In this document: positions 25,944 through 33,846 of the stretch, one piece after another
Numbering within the stretch: the first letter of the stretch is position 1
Layout of the letters: each line of letters opens with the position of its first letter
Assembly: GCF_020172685.1 (NCBI RefSeq)
Contig: NZ_CP083986.1
Coordinates: 5,011,784 to 5,075,783, forward strand
Direction: 5' to 3'
Source: [Mycobacterium] nativiensis
GTDB taxonomy: Bacteria > Actinomycetota > Actinomycetes > Mycobacteriales > Mycobacteriaceae
DNA: 64,000 nt
The notes under the pieces: generated by a model
What the model was told of the DNA's origin: nothing
Seen by the model: only the letters and a program-made list of their open reading frames with translations
Database searches by the model: none
Position numbers and translations under genes: made by a program

Positions 25944-26759
25944 TCAGCCCGCCCGCAACCGCGCCTTGGTTCGGGCGGGCTGATTCGTAGCGATCCACGC
26001 GACGCCGACGTCCCGGCAGAAGTCGACGTCTTCGTCGTCGTCGACGGTCCAGCAGTACAGCGCCCGGCCGCGGGCGGCCGCATGGTCCACCAATTCAGGG
26101 TGCTCGCGCAGCGTCTCGATCGATGGACCGATGGCGGTGGCCCCGACCGTGGTCGCCGCGCTCCCGCCCAGGTAGCGGGCCGCCTCGCCGAGCAGCACGG
26201 TCGGCAGCATTGGTGCGGCCCGGCGGATCCGCCACACCGCCGCCGCCGAGAACGACATGACCACCGCCCTCGACCGGCTCGCCGAGGCCGGCGCCGCGAT
26301 CCCGAACCGCTGCAGCAGGGTGAGCACCTGGCGCTCGACCAAGGCGCCGTAGCGCACCGGATGCTTGGTCTCGATGAAGATCTTCACCGGCCGGTGCCAG
26401 TCCAGAACCATCGCCACCAGTGCATCGAGGGTGAGCAGACCGGTATCTCCATTGCCGGCGGCGGCTGGTGAGCCGGTCGGCGCGCCCTTGTGCCAGGCGC
26501 CGTAGTCCAGGCTCTGCAATTGCGACAGCGTCATCTCGCTGACCACCCCGGCACCCGTGGACGTCCGATCCACCGTCCGGTCGTGCACGCAGACCAGATG
26601 CCCGTCGCTGGTCAGTCGCACGTCGCATTCGACGCCGTCGGCGCCCTCCTGCAGCGCCAAGTCGTACGCGGCCAGGGTGTGTTCCGGACGATCGGCCGAT
26701 GCGCCCCGGTGGGCGACCACGAACGGGTGCTTCGCCACCACATCGTCCGGCCGCACCAT
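25944..26759 (-). CDS. glpQ1: Glycerophosphodiester phosphodiesterase
   Basis: 271 aa GDPD TIM barrel. It hydrolyses glycerophosphodiesters to sn-glycerol-3-phosphate and an alcohol. Catalytic and metal-binding motifs are VVAHRGASADRPEHTLAAY (HRG and E) and DGVECDVRLTSDGHLVCVHD (ExD, H). IETKHP and YCWTVDDD follow. No signal peptide, so cytoplasmic. Start ATG 26759, 4 bp after the stop of the DUF4328 gene, forming an operon as for Rv3843c-Rv3842c. Confidence 0.92.
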   Translation of the reverse strand: MVRPDDVVAKHPFVVAHRGASADRPEHTLAAYDLALQEGADGVECDVRLTSDGHLVCVHDRTVDRTSTGAGVVSEMTLSQLQSLDYGAWHKGAPTGSPAAAGNGDTGLLTLDALVAMVLDWHRPVKIFIETKHPVRYGALVERQVLTLLQRFGIAAPASASRSRAVVMSFSAAAVWRIRRAAPMLPTVLLGEAARYLGGSAATTVGATAIGPSIETLREHPELVDHAAARGRALYCWTVDDDEDVDFCRDVGVAWIATNQPARTKARLRAG

Positions 26760-26763
26760 GGCC

Positions 26764-27876
26764 TTATGCTGCCGGTTCCCGCCCGTCGGACTCAAGAACC
26801 GCGGCCGGTGTCGCGCCGGTCAGCGTCCCCGAATCCGGCCCCGATTCCGGCGCGCCCGCCCCCCGAGCCCCCGGCGGCGGTGCCGGCGCGGCGACCCGCT
26901 CGTCGGCGACCACCACCCAGTGGTGGGCGGGCCGCCCCATCGACCGCTGTTCGAATCCCTCGACCACGCGGGCCGCGGCCACTACCGCGGCCAGCCCGAG
27001 CAGGTAGGCGAACACCGTCGCCACCATGTTGTCGGCGATGCCCTGGGCGTTGGCGGTCCAACTGGTGGCGGTCGCGAAGACGGCGGCCGCGGTGCTCGCC
27101 GCCCACACCAGCCACCACCGCACGATGGTTTTGCGCAGTGCGGCAATTCGGTCCTCGCGTTTGGCCAACTCCAGGACGTAGACCGGCGCCCAGGCCAGGT
27201 TGACCAACGGCACCAGGCAGCCGGCCCACAGTGCCCAGTCCGGACGCGACTCGGGCAGGTGCAATCGGGTGAACGCCGCCGATCGGCGAGCGCGCAGCCA
27301 ACGGGTCAGCACCATCGCGCAGTAGATCACCGCCGCGATCGCGGCGAGGCCGGCCAGCCGGCCCAGCCACACCGCGCCGTCGGCGATCACGGGATGCAGC
27401 AGCCGGGTGCGGTTGACGATCATCAGCAGATAGATCAGCGTGTGCACCAGCGCAGCGATACCCAGCGCAGCGGTCGCGCCGCCGATCGCCTTCTCGATCA
27501 CCCGCGGCGGCGGCGCCGCACTCTCCGGTTTCTGTCCCTGCGCTGCAACCGGACTCGGCGCACCCATCAGGGTCCAGCGCGGCATCACCGAGTAGCGCGG
27601 CGTGGGCCCGAGCGGACGCCGCGGCCGGCGCTGCGGAGGCGGCGGGCCGGGTCGCACCGCGATCCAGCGGTAACCCTGCCCCAGCCGGGGCGGCGACTCC
27701 GGAGGCGCGGCCGGCTGCACGGGGGGACCCGCAGGACCGGGCGCCGTCCAATGCAACTCGGCTTCCTGCTCGGGTGTCAGCGGCGCCCACAGCGCGCCGT
27801 TGCAGCGCGGGCACCAGGCCCGCCGCCGATCGCGCACGTTCCACCGCGTGCCGCACCGGGAGCACACCTGAATCAC
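26764..27876 (-). CDS. DUF4328-like membrane protein with N-terminal zinc ribbon (Rv3843c-like)
   Basis: 370 aa. CSRC and CPRC pairs in the first 26 residues make a zinc ribbon. A Pro-rich linker (to ~residue 120) is followed by about five membrane segments (IGGATAALGIAALVHTLIYL, LAGLAAIAAVIYCAMVL and so on). TRLHLPESRPDWALWAGCLVP and ELAKREDR fit DUF4328. Function unknown. The tail is Pro/Ala/Gly-rich. GTG start with TAGGCT 6 nt upstream (leaderless). Confidence 0.85.
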   Translation of the reverse strand: MIQVCSRCGTRWNVRDRRRAWCPRCNGALWAPLTPEQEAELHWTAPGPAGPPVQPAAPPESPPRLGQGYRWIAVRPGPPPPQRRPRRPLGPTPRYSVMPRWTLMGAPSPVAAQGQKPESAAPPPRVIEKAIGGATAALGIAALVHTLIYLLMIVNRTRLLHPVIADGAVWLGRLAGLAAIAAVIYCAMVLTRWLRARRSAAFTRLHLPESRPDWALWAGCLVPLVNLAWAPVYVLELAKREDRIAALRKTIVRWWLVWAASTAAAVFATATSWTANAQGIADNMVATVFAYLLGLAAVVAAARVVEGFEQRSMGRPAHHWVVVADERVAAPAPPPGARGAGAPESGPDSGTLTGATPAAVLESDGREPAA

Positions 27877-27882
27877 CGCACC

Positions 27883-27888
27883 AGCCTA
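27883..27888 (-). promoter_or_regulatory. Putative -10 element of the DUF4328-glpQ1 operon (leaderless)
   Basis: TAGGCT on the minus strand, 6 nt before the GTG at 27876. Confidence 0.45.
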
Positions 27889-28059
27889 GCGACGACCGCA
27901 AGGTCGACGGAGTCGACCGCTGGGGCACCTGCCGCTTGCGGGCGAGGGGCCGCCACCTTCGACACAGCGCCGATCGTCACGCTCGGCGCGAGACGTCGGC
28001 AACGGAGCCGGTGAAAAGCTCACCCGGGAGGGTCGGGACCCCGGCCAGCTACCACCAAG

Positions 28060-28159
28060 CTATCCACAGTTTCCACAGGTTTATCCACACATCCACAGGG
28101 TGGCGATACGGGCGGTGAGGTGCCATTTGTGCGCCATTGAACACACCGGCTGTGGATAA
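28060..28159. promoter_or_regulatory. DnaA-box cluster
   Basis: CTATCCACA (28060-28068), GTTTCCACA (28069-28077), TTATCCACA (28081-28089) and ACATCCACA (28089-28097) are on the plus strand. TTATCCACA is on the minus strand at 28151-28159. Two are perfect DnaA 9-mers. The sequence is AT-rich for this genome. The 539-bp gap 27877-28415 holds no other recognisable gene. Confidence 0.7.
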
Positions 28160-28324
28160 CGCGCCGCCGGTGAAGTGAGCTGACTAACAGCCCCGGGCGA
28201 AATCTCTTGATTCGCTAACCAGCTGCCGCCGGGCGCGCGATCCGCATTTCTGGCGAGAGGGGTGCATCGATGCGGGCGAGCCGGACGGTACCGGTCGAAT
28301 TTTTCCACCCAGCGGGCGAAGCGC

Positions 28325-28352
28325 TATGATCGTCGTCACAGATCGGCTGTGA
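28325..28352 (+). promoter_or_regulatory. Putative promoter with operator-like inverted repeat before the 52-aa gene
   Basis: TATGAT (28325-28330) fits a -10, with TTTTCC at 28301-28306 as a weak -35. The palindrome TCACAG-ATCGG-CTGTGA (28336-28352) would cover the start of transcription. The arms run opposite to the CRP consensus, so the binding factor is unknown. Confidence 0.4.
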
Positions 28353-28415
28353 TGCGCCTCACGTGGATGGGCGCACAGTGAGGTTGGGGGGCACAGGGAT
28401 GTTGGGGGCAGCGGA

Positions 28416-28574
28416 ATGACGGCACACCCGATAGGACCGCAGCCCGTGGCTACGGCGACGGGCTGGCATGCGGGGTCGTCGATCTACCGGCGCGGCTACC
28501 TGGTGGCCTCACTGCGCGCCGGTCTGATCGCATTGGTGTTGCTGACAATCCTGATGGCGCTCGTCCTGAACTGA
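28416..28574 (+). CDS. 52-aa single-span membrane peptide upstream of sodA
   Basis: 52 aa, short of usual gene-calling cut-offs. Residues 1-25 are polar (MTAHPIGPQPVATATGW), then a basic patch (YRRGYLVASLR) and a hydrophobic helix AGLIALVLLTILMALVL running to the C-terminus. GGGGGCAGCGG precedes the ATG. Basic residues before the helix predict N-in, C-out. A -10-like TATGAT lies about 85 bp upstream. Function unknown. Confidence 0.65.
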   Translation: MTAHPIGPQPVATATGWHAGSSIYRRGYLVASLRAGLIALVLLTILMALVLN

Positions 28575-28633
28575 ACGCCGGGCTCCCGACCGCCGCCGCA
28601 CGACGGCGCGACCCCTTGTTGCGGTACATCCGG

Positions 28634-28667
28634 CGGTGGAGCAATGTGGATCGAGGTAGCTCCACCG
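28634..28667. terminator. Inverted repeat between the 52-aa gene and sodA
   Basis: CGGTGGAGC (28634-28642) and GCTCCACCG (28659-28667) are perfect arms with a 16-nt loop, about 60 bp after the 52-aa gene. No T-run follows, so termination is only possible; a sodA leader structure is the alternative. Confidence 0.4.
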
Positions 28668-28774
28668 CACCGCGTCCGCGTCGATGGGTGGGGTGCCGCT
28701 GGAGTGTCAACGCGAGTCGACAATGATCAACGGTGATCGACACCGGATCAGGACCGTTCGAAGGAAGGAACCCC

Positions 28775-29395
28775 GTGGCCGACTACACCTTGCCCGACTT
28801 GGACTGGGATTACGGAGCCCTTGAGCCGCACATCTCGGGCCAGATCAACGAGCTGCACCACAGCAAGCACCACGCCGCCTACGTGGCCGGCGCCAACGGC
28901 GCACTGGCCAAGCTCGAAGAGGCGCGCGCCAACGACGACCACGGCGCCATCTTCCTGAACGAGAAGAACCTGGCATTCCACCTGGGTGGCCACGTCAACC
29001 ACTCGATCTGGTGGAAGAACCTGTCCCCCAACGGCGGTGACAAGCCGACCGGCGAACTGGCCGCTGCCATCGACGACGCGTTCGGCTCGTTCGACAAGTT
29101 CCGTGCGCAGTTCACCGCCGCGGCCAACGGGCTGCAGGGTTCGGGCTGGGCGGTGCTCGGCTACGACACCCTGGGCGGCAAGCTGCTGACCTTCCAGCTC
29201 TACGACCAGCAGGCCAACGTGCCGCTGGGCATCATCCCGCTGCTGCAGGTCGACATGTGGGAGCACGCCTTCTACCTCCAGTACAAGAACGTCAAGGCGG
29301 ACTACGTCAAGGCGTTCTGGAACGTCGTCAACTGGGCGGACGTGCAGTCACGGTTCGCGGCCGCCACGTCGAAGACCTCGGGGCTGATCTTCTAG
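28775..29395 (+). CDS. sodA: Superoxide dismutase (Fe/Mn type)
   Basis: 206 aa. Converts superoxide to peroxide and oxygen. Metal ligands are in the HHSKHHAAY helix, GHVNHSIWW and [13 protein letters not shown]. Near-identical layout to M. tuberculosis SodA, and like it without a signal peptide although often exported. Where I recall His145 in the M. tuberculosis iron enzyme, this protein has Gln (LYDQQANV), the residue usual in Mn enzymes. GTG start with AAGGAAGG upstream, matching [16 protein letters not shown]. Confidence 0.96.
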   Translation: MADYTLPDLDWDYGALEPHISGQINELHHSKHHAAYVAGANGALAKLEEARANDDHGAIFLNEKNLAFHLGGHVNHSIWWKNLSPNGGDKPTGELAAAIDDAFGSFDKFRAQFTAAANGLQGSGWAVLGYDTLGGKLLTFQLYDQQANVPLGIIPLLQVDMWEHAFYLQYKNVKADYVKAFWNVVNWADVQSRFAAATSKTSGLIF

Positions 29396-29412
29396 CCGCA
29401 CAGTCGCACTAC

Positions 29413-29459
29413 CGACAAAGGTGGGGCGTCGCGCCATTGGCGCGGCGCCCCACCTGTCG
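29413..29459 (+). terminator. Strong terminator after sodA
   Basis: CGACA-aa-GGTGGGGCG-t-CGCGCC, loop ATT, GGCGCG-g-CGCCCCACC-TGTCG, then TTT. A long near-perfect stem 17 bp after the sodA stop. Confidence 0.85.
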
Positions 29460-29584
29460 TTTCCTCACCGATTCGTTATCCGGCGCCCCGTCGTGTCTCC
29501 TTGCACCTGTCCGGCGGTTGTCGCATGCTGCCAGGCAACCCACCCGCTGAAATGCAGGCGAGCCAGTAACGCGGAGGGTGCGCG

Positions 29585-30121
29585 ATGGAGACGACAGGGT
29601 CCGGCCGGGCGATCGAAGTCGCCCCGTTTCATTCTCACGGCGAGCTGCACGGCTTCGTGGTCTTCGGCCGCTGGCCGGATTCCACCAAAGAGTGGGCGCA
29701 ACTGCTCGGTATCGCGGTCCGGGTCGCGTCCATGCCCGGATTACTCTCCACCACAACGGTGTTCGGCACCCGAGAGGAACTCGCCGACACTCCTGGTCCG
29801 GGCTCGGTCGGACTGCTGATGGCCGAGGGCACCATTTCCGGCAGAAGTGCGATCGCGCCGGGATACTTCGCCGACCATCAGCCGTCGGCACTGCTGATGC
29901 TGCACCCGCCTTCGGAAACCATTCCCTCCCTGCCGGAGTGCCGGGGCGCGGCGTCGGGATGCGTACTGCTTCCCGGCCTGCCCTACCTGGGTCTGGAACA
30001 CCGGGCGGCCTGGGTCGAGGCCGAATCCGACGGCACCATCACATCGATGGTGAGCCGGGTCGGTGTCGATCCGGTCAGCCACCCCGACACCGCTGTTCTG
30101 GCCATGCTCCTTGCCGCATAA
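29585..30121 (+). CDS. Conserved mycobacterial hypothetical protein (Rv3847-like)
   Basis: 178 aa, no recognised domain. No signal peptide or membrane span; mixed alpha/beta composition with GELHGFVVFGRWPDS, FGTREELADTPGPGS and a C-terminal helix VLAMLLAA. It sits between sodA and the TMEM165-like gene in the same order as Rv3846-Rv3848. ATG preceded by GGAGGGT. Confidence 0.8.
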   Translation: METTGSGRAIEVAPFHSHGELHGFVVFGRWPDSTKEWAQLLGIAVRVASMPGLLSTTTVFGTREELADTPGPGSVGLLMAEGTISGRSAIAPGYFADHQPSALLMLHPPSETIPSLPECRGAASGCVLLPGLPYLGLEHRAAWVEAESDGTITSMVSRVGVDPVSHPDTAVLAMLLAA

Positions 30122-30136
30122 GGTAATTCGAATCCC

Positions 30137-30157
30137 ATGATCCGCCGGCCGGATCAT
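30137..30157. terminator. Inverted repeat after the Rv3847-like gene
   Basis: ATGATCCG (30137-30144) and CGGATCAT (30150-30157), loop CCGGC. Perfect 8-bp arms 15 bp past the stop; no T-run. Confidence 0.45.
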
Positions 30158-30243
30158 TCGATTCGGATTCCCGAAATCCCGCTCGCACTGGCGCACCGGC
30201 CGGGGAGTCACTAGCCTCGGCAGCTGTCGAAAGGGCACGCCGC

Positions 30244-30933
30244 ATGCTTGCCGCCATGTTGATCAGCCTCGGGGTGGTCTTCCTCGCCGAACTCGGCGAC
30301 AAGTCACAGTTGATCACCATGTCCTACGCGCTGCGGCACCGCTGGTGGGTGGTGCTCAGCGGCGTGGGCATCGCCGCGTTCGCCGTCCACGGCATCTCGG
30401 TGACCGTCGGGCACTTCCTGGGCCTGACGCTGCCCGCTCGCCCGATCGCCGCGGTGGCCGGCGTCGCCTTCCTCGGATTCGCGGCCTGGACGTGGCGGGA
30501 GGGCAACACCGGCGAGGGCGGGGACACCCCGGTCCGCGAGCCGCGGTTTGTGCTGTTCGCCGTGGTGTCCTCGGTGCTGCTGGCCGAACTGGGCGACAAG
30601 ACGATGCTGGCGACGGTGGCGCTGGCCAGTGACCGTAACTGGCTCGGGGTATGGCTCGGCGCGACGATCGGCATGGTGCTGGCCGACGCGGTGGCGATCG
30701 CGGTCGGAGTGGTGTTGCATCGCCGACTGCCGGAGAGCCTGCTGCACAGCGCGGCCGCGCTGCTCTTCCTGGCTTTCGGCCTGTGGATGCTGCTCGACGA
30801 GGTGCTCGAGCAACGCCCGGTGGCAGTGGCATCGATTGTCGTAGTGCTGCTGCTGGCGCTCGGGGCGGCGCTTCGGCAGGCCCCCTTGCGTCGTTCCGGG
30901 CAGGCTGCGGGAGACGATTCGGCGGGGCGGTAG
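30244..30933 (+). CDS. TMEM165/GDT1-family cation (Mn2+/Ca2+) transporter (Rv3848-like)
   Basis: 229 aa, six to seven membrane segments in two homologous halves. Each half has the family signature: FLAELGDKSQLITM (residues ~13-26) and LLAELGDKTMLATVALAS (~115-132). Bacterial relatives (MneA-type) export manganese. Placement near a SodA with Mn-type features suggests a link to Mn homeostasis (inference). ATG after GAAAGGG. Confidence 0.9.
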   Translation: MLAAMLISLGVVFLAELGDKSQLITMSYALRHRWWVVLSGVGIAAFAVHGISVTVGHFLGLTLPARPIAAVAGVAFLGFAAWTWREGNTGEGGDTPVREPRFVLFAVVSSVLLAELGDKTMLATVALASDRNWLGVWLGATIGMVLADAVAIAVGVVLHRRLPESLLHSAAALLFLAFGLWMLLDEVLEQRPVAVASIVVVLLLALGAALRQAPLRRSGQAAGDDSAGR

Positions 30934-31161
30934 CAAAGCCCGCTAAAAGTTGGACGGGCGGTGCAAACTTCACTTCGCCGGAGGGCCGTCCAGCGCCGAG
31001 GACTGACTGTCCGCTTGTCGCGCGGACTGCCGGCCACCTACGGCGACGGAATTATGCTTGGTACGCCACAAAAACTGCCACCGAAATGACCGATGTGACC
31101 GGTGACTAAGTGCGCGAAAGGGTCGGTTCAAATCAAGATCGAATTGGCCGGAGAATCACCC

Positions 31162-31190
31162 TTGGTTGTGTCGGTATCTATGGCTACGAT
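31162..31190 (+). promoter_or_regulatory. Putative espR promoter
   Basis: TTGGTT (31162-31167), 17-bp spacer, TACGAT (31185-31190). This would give a leader of about 75 nt ending in GGAGG. The 340-bp gap 30934-31273 contains no convincing gene and is probably the espR control region. Confidence 0.45.
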
Positions 31191-31273
31191 GAATCAGCAA
31201 ATCATCAGACGTGACGGCGAACCCCCCGCCGACCGTTTACCGACCGCCTGCCGACCCCCTGGAGGTCCTATCG

Positions 31274-31672
31274 ATGAGCGCGACTTTCGCTGTCCGCTTG
31301 AACCGCCTTTTCGACGTCGTCTATCCGCCCGGACGAGGACCGCACACCTCCGCCGAGGTGATCGCGGCACTCAAAGCGGAGGGCATCACCATGTCTGCCC
31401 CTTACCTGTCCCAGCTCCGTTCCGGCAACCGAACGAACCCGTCGGTGGCCACTATGGCCGCGCTGGCCAACTTCTTCCGGATCAAGCCCGCGTTTTTCAC
31501 CGACGACGATTACTACGCCAAGCTCGATTCCGAATTGTCCTGGCTGGACGGTGTCCGCGACGCCGGCGTCCGGCGCATCGCGACGAATTCCATCGGGCTG
31601 TCGCTGGAATCCCAGAAGGATGTGCTGGAGCGGATCGATGAGCTGCGCCGCAAGGAGCACCTCAGCGCCTGA
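31274..31672 (+). CDS. espR: Nucleoid-associated regulator EspR
   Basis: 132 aa, same length as M. tuberculosis EspR (Rv3849). HTH at residues ~20-60, with GRGPHTSAEVIAALKAEGIT and SAPYLSQLRSGNRTNPS. The C-terminal helices make the dimer interface (KDVLERIDELRRKEH). EspR binds many intergenic sites and controls ESX-1-linked loci (espACD). Start ATG 31274 is chosen by a GGAGG 8 nt upstream; an in-frame ATG at 31211 is rejected because it adds a Pro-rich stretch absent from EspR. Confidence 0.95.
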   Translation: MSATFAVRLNRLFDVVYPPGRGPHTSAEVIAALKAEGITMSAPYLSQLRSGNRTNPSVATMAALANFFRIKPAFFTDDDYYAKLDSELSWLDGVRDAGVRRIATNSIGLSLESQKDVLERIDELRRKEHLSA

Positions 31673-31736
31673 GGCACCGGCACCGCCATTAGGGTTGGCT
31701 TGATCGGTTCCAGCGAGACACCGGGAGGCGGCCGCG

Positions 31737-32402
31737 ATGGGCCTGTTCAGAAAACGCAAGAGCCGCGCGACCCGGCGTGCCGAGGCACGCGCGCTGAAGG
31801 CCGGCGCCAAACTTGAGGCACGGCTGGCCGCCAAGGGCGAGACAAAGCGCTTCAAAGCCACCCAGCGCGCCGACGCCCGGGCCTTGAAGGCGCAGCTGAA
31901 ATCCGAGCGGAATCGCGACCGCACCACACTCAAGGCGGCCGAGAGCCAGCTCAAGGCTGCCCGCGACGGGAAGCTGCTGTCGCCCGCGCGTATCCGCCGG
32001 ACCCTGGTGGTGTCGAGGATGCTGGCGCCCATTGTGGTGCCGGTGGTGTACCGGGCCGCCATGGCGGTGCGGGGCCTGATCGACGAGCAGCGAGCCGCCC
32101 ACCTCGGGGTTCCGCTGGCCCGTGTCGGCGAGTTCTCCGGTACCTCGAACACTGCGCGGCTCTCGGCGCGGATCGCCGGGGCGGAGAAGACACTGCGTGA
32201 GGTCTCCGACCGCAAGCCCAAGGACGCCGAGACCAAGCAGTTTGTCGCGGCGATCACCGACCGGTTGAGCGACCTCGCCACCGCCGTGACGGCCATCGAG
32301 ACCATGCCGGGCGATCGGCGCCGGGTCGGCTACGCCTCGATCAGCGAGCAGCTCGACGGTATCGACGCCGACGTGATGGCCCGGCTGGGGCTGTCCTCAT
32401 GA
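31737..32402 (+). CDS. Conserved coiled-coil protein (Rv3850-like, DUF6474 type)
   Basis: 221 aa. Residues 1-80 are highly basic and helical (LFRKRKSRATRRAEARALKA), a hydrophobic patch follows at ~90-110 (VSRMLAPIVVPVVYRAAM), then helical sequence. Probably binds nucleic acid or membrane surfaces; function unknown. GGGAGG precedes the ATG. Its TGA overlaps an ATG (ATGA) that opens the MIRU-like repeat pair before the YcnI gene. Confidence 0.8.
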   Translation: MGLFRKRKSRATRRAEARALKAGAKLEARLAAKGETKRFKATQRADARALKAQLKSERNRDRTTLKAAESQLKAARDGKLLSPARIRRTLVVSRMLAPIVVPVVYRAAMAVRGLIDEQRAAHLGVPLARVGEFSGTSNTARLSARIAGAEKTLREVSDRKPKDAETKQFVAAITDRLSDLATAVTAIETMPGDRRRVGYASISEQLDGIDADVMARLGLSS

Positions 32403-32407
32403 GCCCG

Positions 32408-32516
32408 GCGGTTCAGCGAGACACGACGGAGGAGAGGCGAAGCTGGGACCGCCGCATGAGCGCCGCGGTTCAGCGAGACACGACGGAGGAGAGGCGAAGC
32501 TGGGACCGCCGCATGA
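32408..32516 (+). repeat. MIRU-like tandem repeat, two identical 52-bp copies (57-bp period)
   Basis: Copies at 32408-32459 and 32465-32516 are identical and include an AGGAGAGG ribosome-site-like core and a terminal ATGA. The pair sits in the stop/start junction between the Rv3850-like gene and the YcnI gene and is open in frame with YcnI. A third copy with 5 differences is inside fusA2 at 55186-55237. The arrangement recalls MIRUs, which insert at ATGA junctions. Confidence 0.85.
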
Positions 32517-33202
32517 ACTTCGCGAGCCGGGCGTGCGCAGTGGTCGCCGCCATCGCCGTCGCCGGTTCGATCGCCGGTACCGCGCCGGCCTGGGCCCATG
32601 TACACGCCAGCAGTCCCGGCGCGGTCCGCGGCAACTTCGCGATGGTCACCTTCGAGGTTCCCAACGAGTCGCCGACCGGTTCTGCCACAACGGAACTCAC
32701 CGTGACACTGCCTGACGTGGCGGCGGCGCGCACCGAGACCAAGCCGGGCTGGACCGCTCGGCTGGACCGCGACGCCAAGACCGGCGTGGTGCGGTCAGTC
32801 ACCTGGACCGCAGCGCCCGGCGCCGGCATCGGTGCCGACCAGTTCGGGCTGTTCCAGATCAAGATGAAACTGCCCGACACCGAGACCGTGGACTTCCCCT
32901 CGGCACAGGGCTACGCCGACGGGACCGTGGTGCGCTGGGACCAGTCGCCGCCGCCTGGCGGCGGCGAGGCCGAGCACCCGGTGCCCTCGCTGCACCTGGC
33001 GAAGGGGCCGGCACAGGCACCCGAACACCACGCGCAGCACCCGGCTCCGTCGGTCTCCGCCGCACCGGCACCGACCGATGAATCGCAGGCCGGTGAGCAC
33101 CCGGGCGGGCACGCCGACAACCCGGCCCGGCTGCTCGGCGGTGCCGCGCTGCTGGTCTCCGCGCTGGCCGCTGCCTTCGCCCTGAGCCGGCGGCGGGCAT
33201 GA
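32513..33202 (+). CDS. YcnI-family (DUF1775) secreted copper-handling protein
   Basis: 229 aa. Signal peptide (CAVVAAIAVAGSIAGTAPAWA) ends just before the mature HVHASSP, whose N-terminal His is the copper ligand in YcnI proteins. The beta-sandwich has FEVPNES and GLFQIKMKLPDT. The His-rich, Pro-rich tail leads to a C-terminal membrane helix (GGAALLVSALAAAFALS). Start ATG 32513 is chosen at the signal peptide; the frame stays open back through two repeat units to 32399. ATGA overlap with copC. Confidence 0.88.
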   Translation: MNFASRACAVVAAIAVAGSIAGTAPAWAHVHASSPGAVRGNFAMVTFEVPNESPTGSATTELTVTLPDVAAARTETKPGWTARLDRDAKTGVVRSVTWTAAPGAGIGADQFGLFQIKMKLPDTETVDFPSAQGYADGTVVRWDQSPPPGGGEAEHPVPSLHLAKGPAQAPEHHAQHPAPSVSAAPAPTDESQAGEHPGGHADNPARLLGGAALLVSALAAAFALSRRRA

Positions 33203-33744
33203 CGCGGGCCGGGCGGCTGGCGTGCGCGGGCCTGTTCGCGCTGACCATGCTGTTGGTGCCGGTGGCGCCCTCCGGGGTGGCCGGCGCGCATGCCGTGCTG
33301 GTGTCAACGGACCCGGTCGGCGGCGCCGAGGTGTCCCGCGGGCCGGAACGGGTCAGTGCCACCTTCAACGAGCAGCTGCAGACCAGCTTCGCGGCCATGA
33401 CGGTGGTCGGTCCCGACGGGCACCTGTGGTCCACCGGCGAAACGCAGGTTCGCGGTGCGGTCGCCAGCGTCGCCGTCCGCCCACTCGGGCCGGCGGGCAT
33501 CTACACCGTCAACTACCGCGTCACCTCCGCGGACGGCCATGTGGTGTCCGGCTCGTGGCCGTTCCAGCTGACGGTGGCCGGAACGGGTGAGCCCGGGCCG
33601 GCGGTCTCCGACCACAGCGCCCCGACACCGCCGCTGCCCCGCCGCTACGCGGACCCCGGGGATGACCTGCCGATTTGGCCGTTCGTGGCCGGTGCGGTGG
33701 CACTTGTCGGGGCCGGTCTGTGGCTGAATCGGCGCCGGTCCTGA
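33199..33744 (+). CDS. CopC-domain copper-binding membrane-anchored protein
   Basis: 181 aa. Signal peptide (LFALTMLLVPVAPSGVAGA), mature start HAVLVSTDPVGG with the Cu(II)-binding His, and SADGHVVSG with the second conserved His of CopC. The C-terminal membrane helix (FVAGAVALVGAGLWL) anchors it outside the membrane. ATGA overlap with YcnI: a two-gene copper module inside the EspR-Hns region. No CopD or metal sensor is visible nearby. Confidence 0.88.
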   Translation: MTRAGRLACAGLFALTMLLVPVAPSGVAGAHAVLVSTDPVGGAEVSRGPERVSATFNEQLQTSFAAMTVVGPDGHLWSTGETQVRGAVASVAVRPLGPAGIYTVNYRVTSADGHVVSGSWPFQLTVAGTGEPGPAVSDHSAPTPPLPRRYADPGDDLPIWPFVAGAVALVGAGLWLNRRRS

Positions 33745-33846
33745 TCGCTGCCGATCGGTGACCATCGGCGGATGCTGGCATGATGGGCAACGTTGCCGGT
33801 GTTGCCGAGTTGATCTGAGACCAGAACCCCGCAGAGGAGCCGCCGT

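Noticed and set aside
28081..28308. 75-aa minus-strand frame over the DnaA boxes
   Set aside because: No ribosome site, no domain, and it overlaps the box cluster; likely chance.
28336..28352. CRP/Cmr binding site
   Set aside because: The palindrome is TCACAG-N5-CTGTGA; CRP sites have the opposite arm order (TGTGA-N6-TCACA). Kept only as a generic operator-like repeat.
31211..31273. Longer EspR with 21 extra N-terminal residues
   Set aside because: The extra residues are Pro-rich and absent from EspR, and GGAGG is placed for the ATG at 31274.
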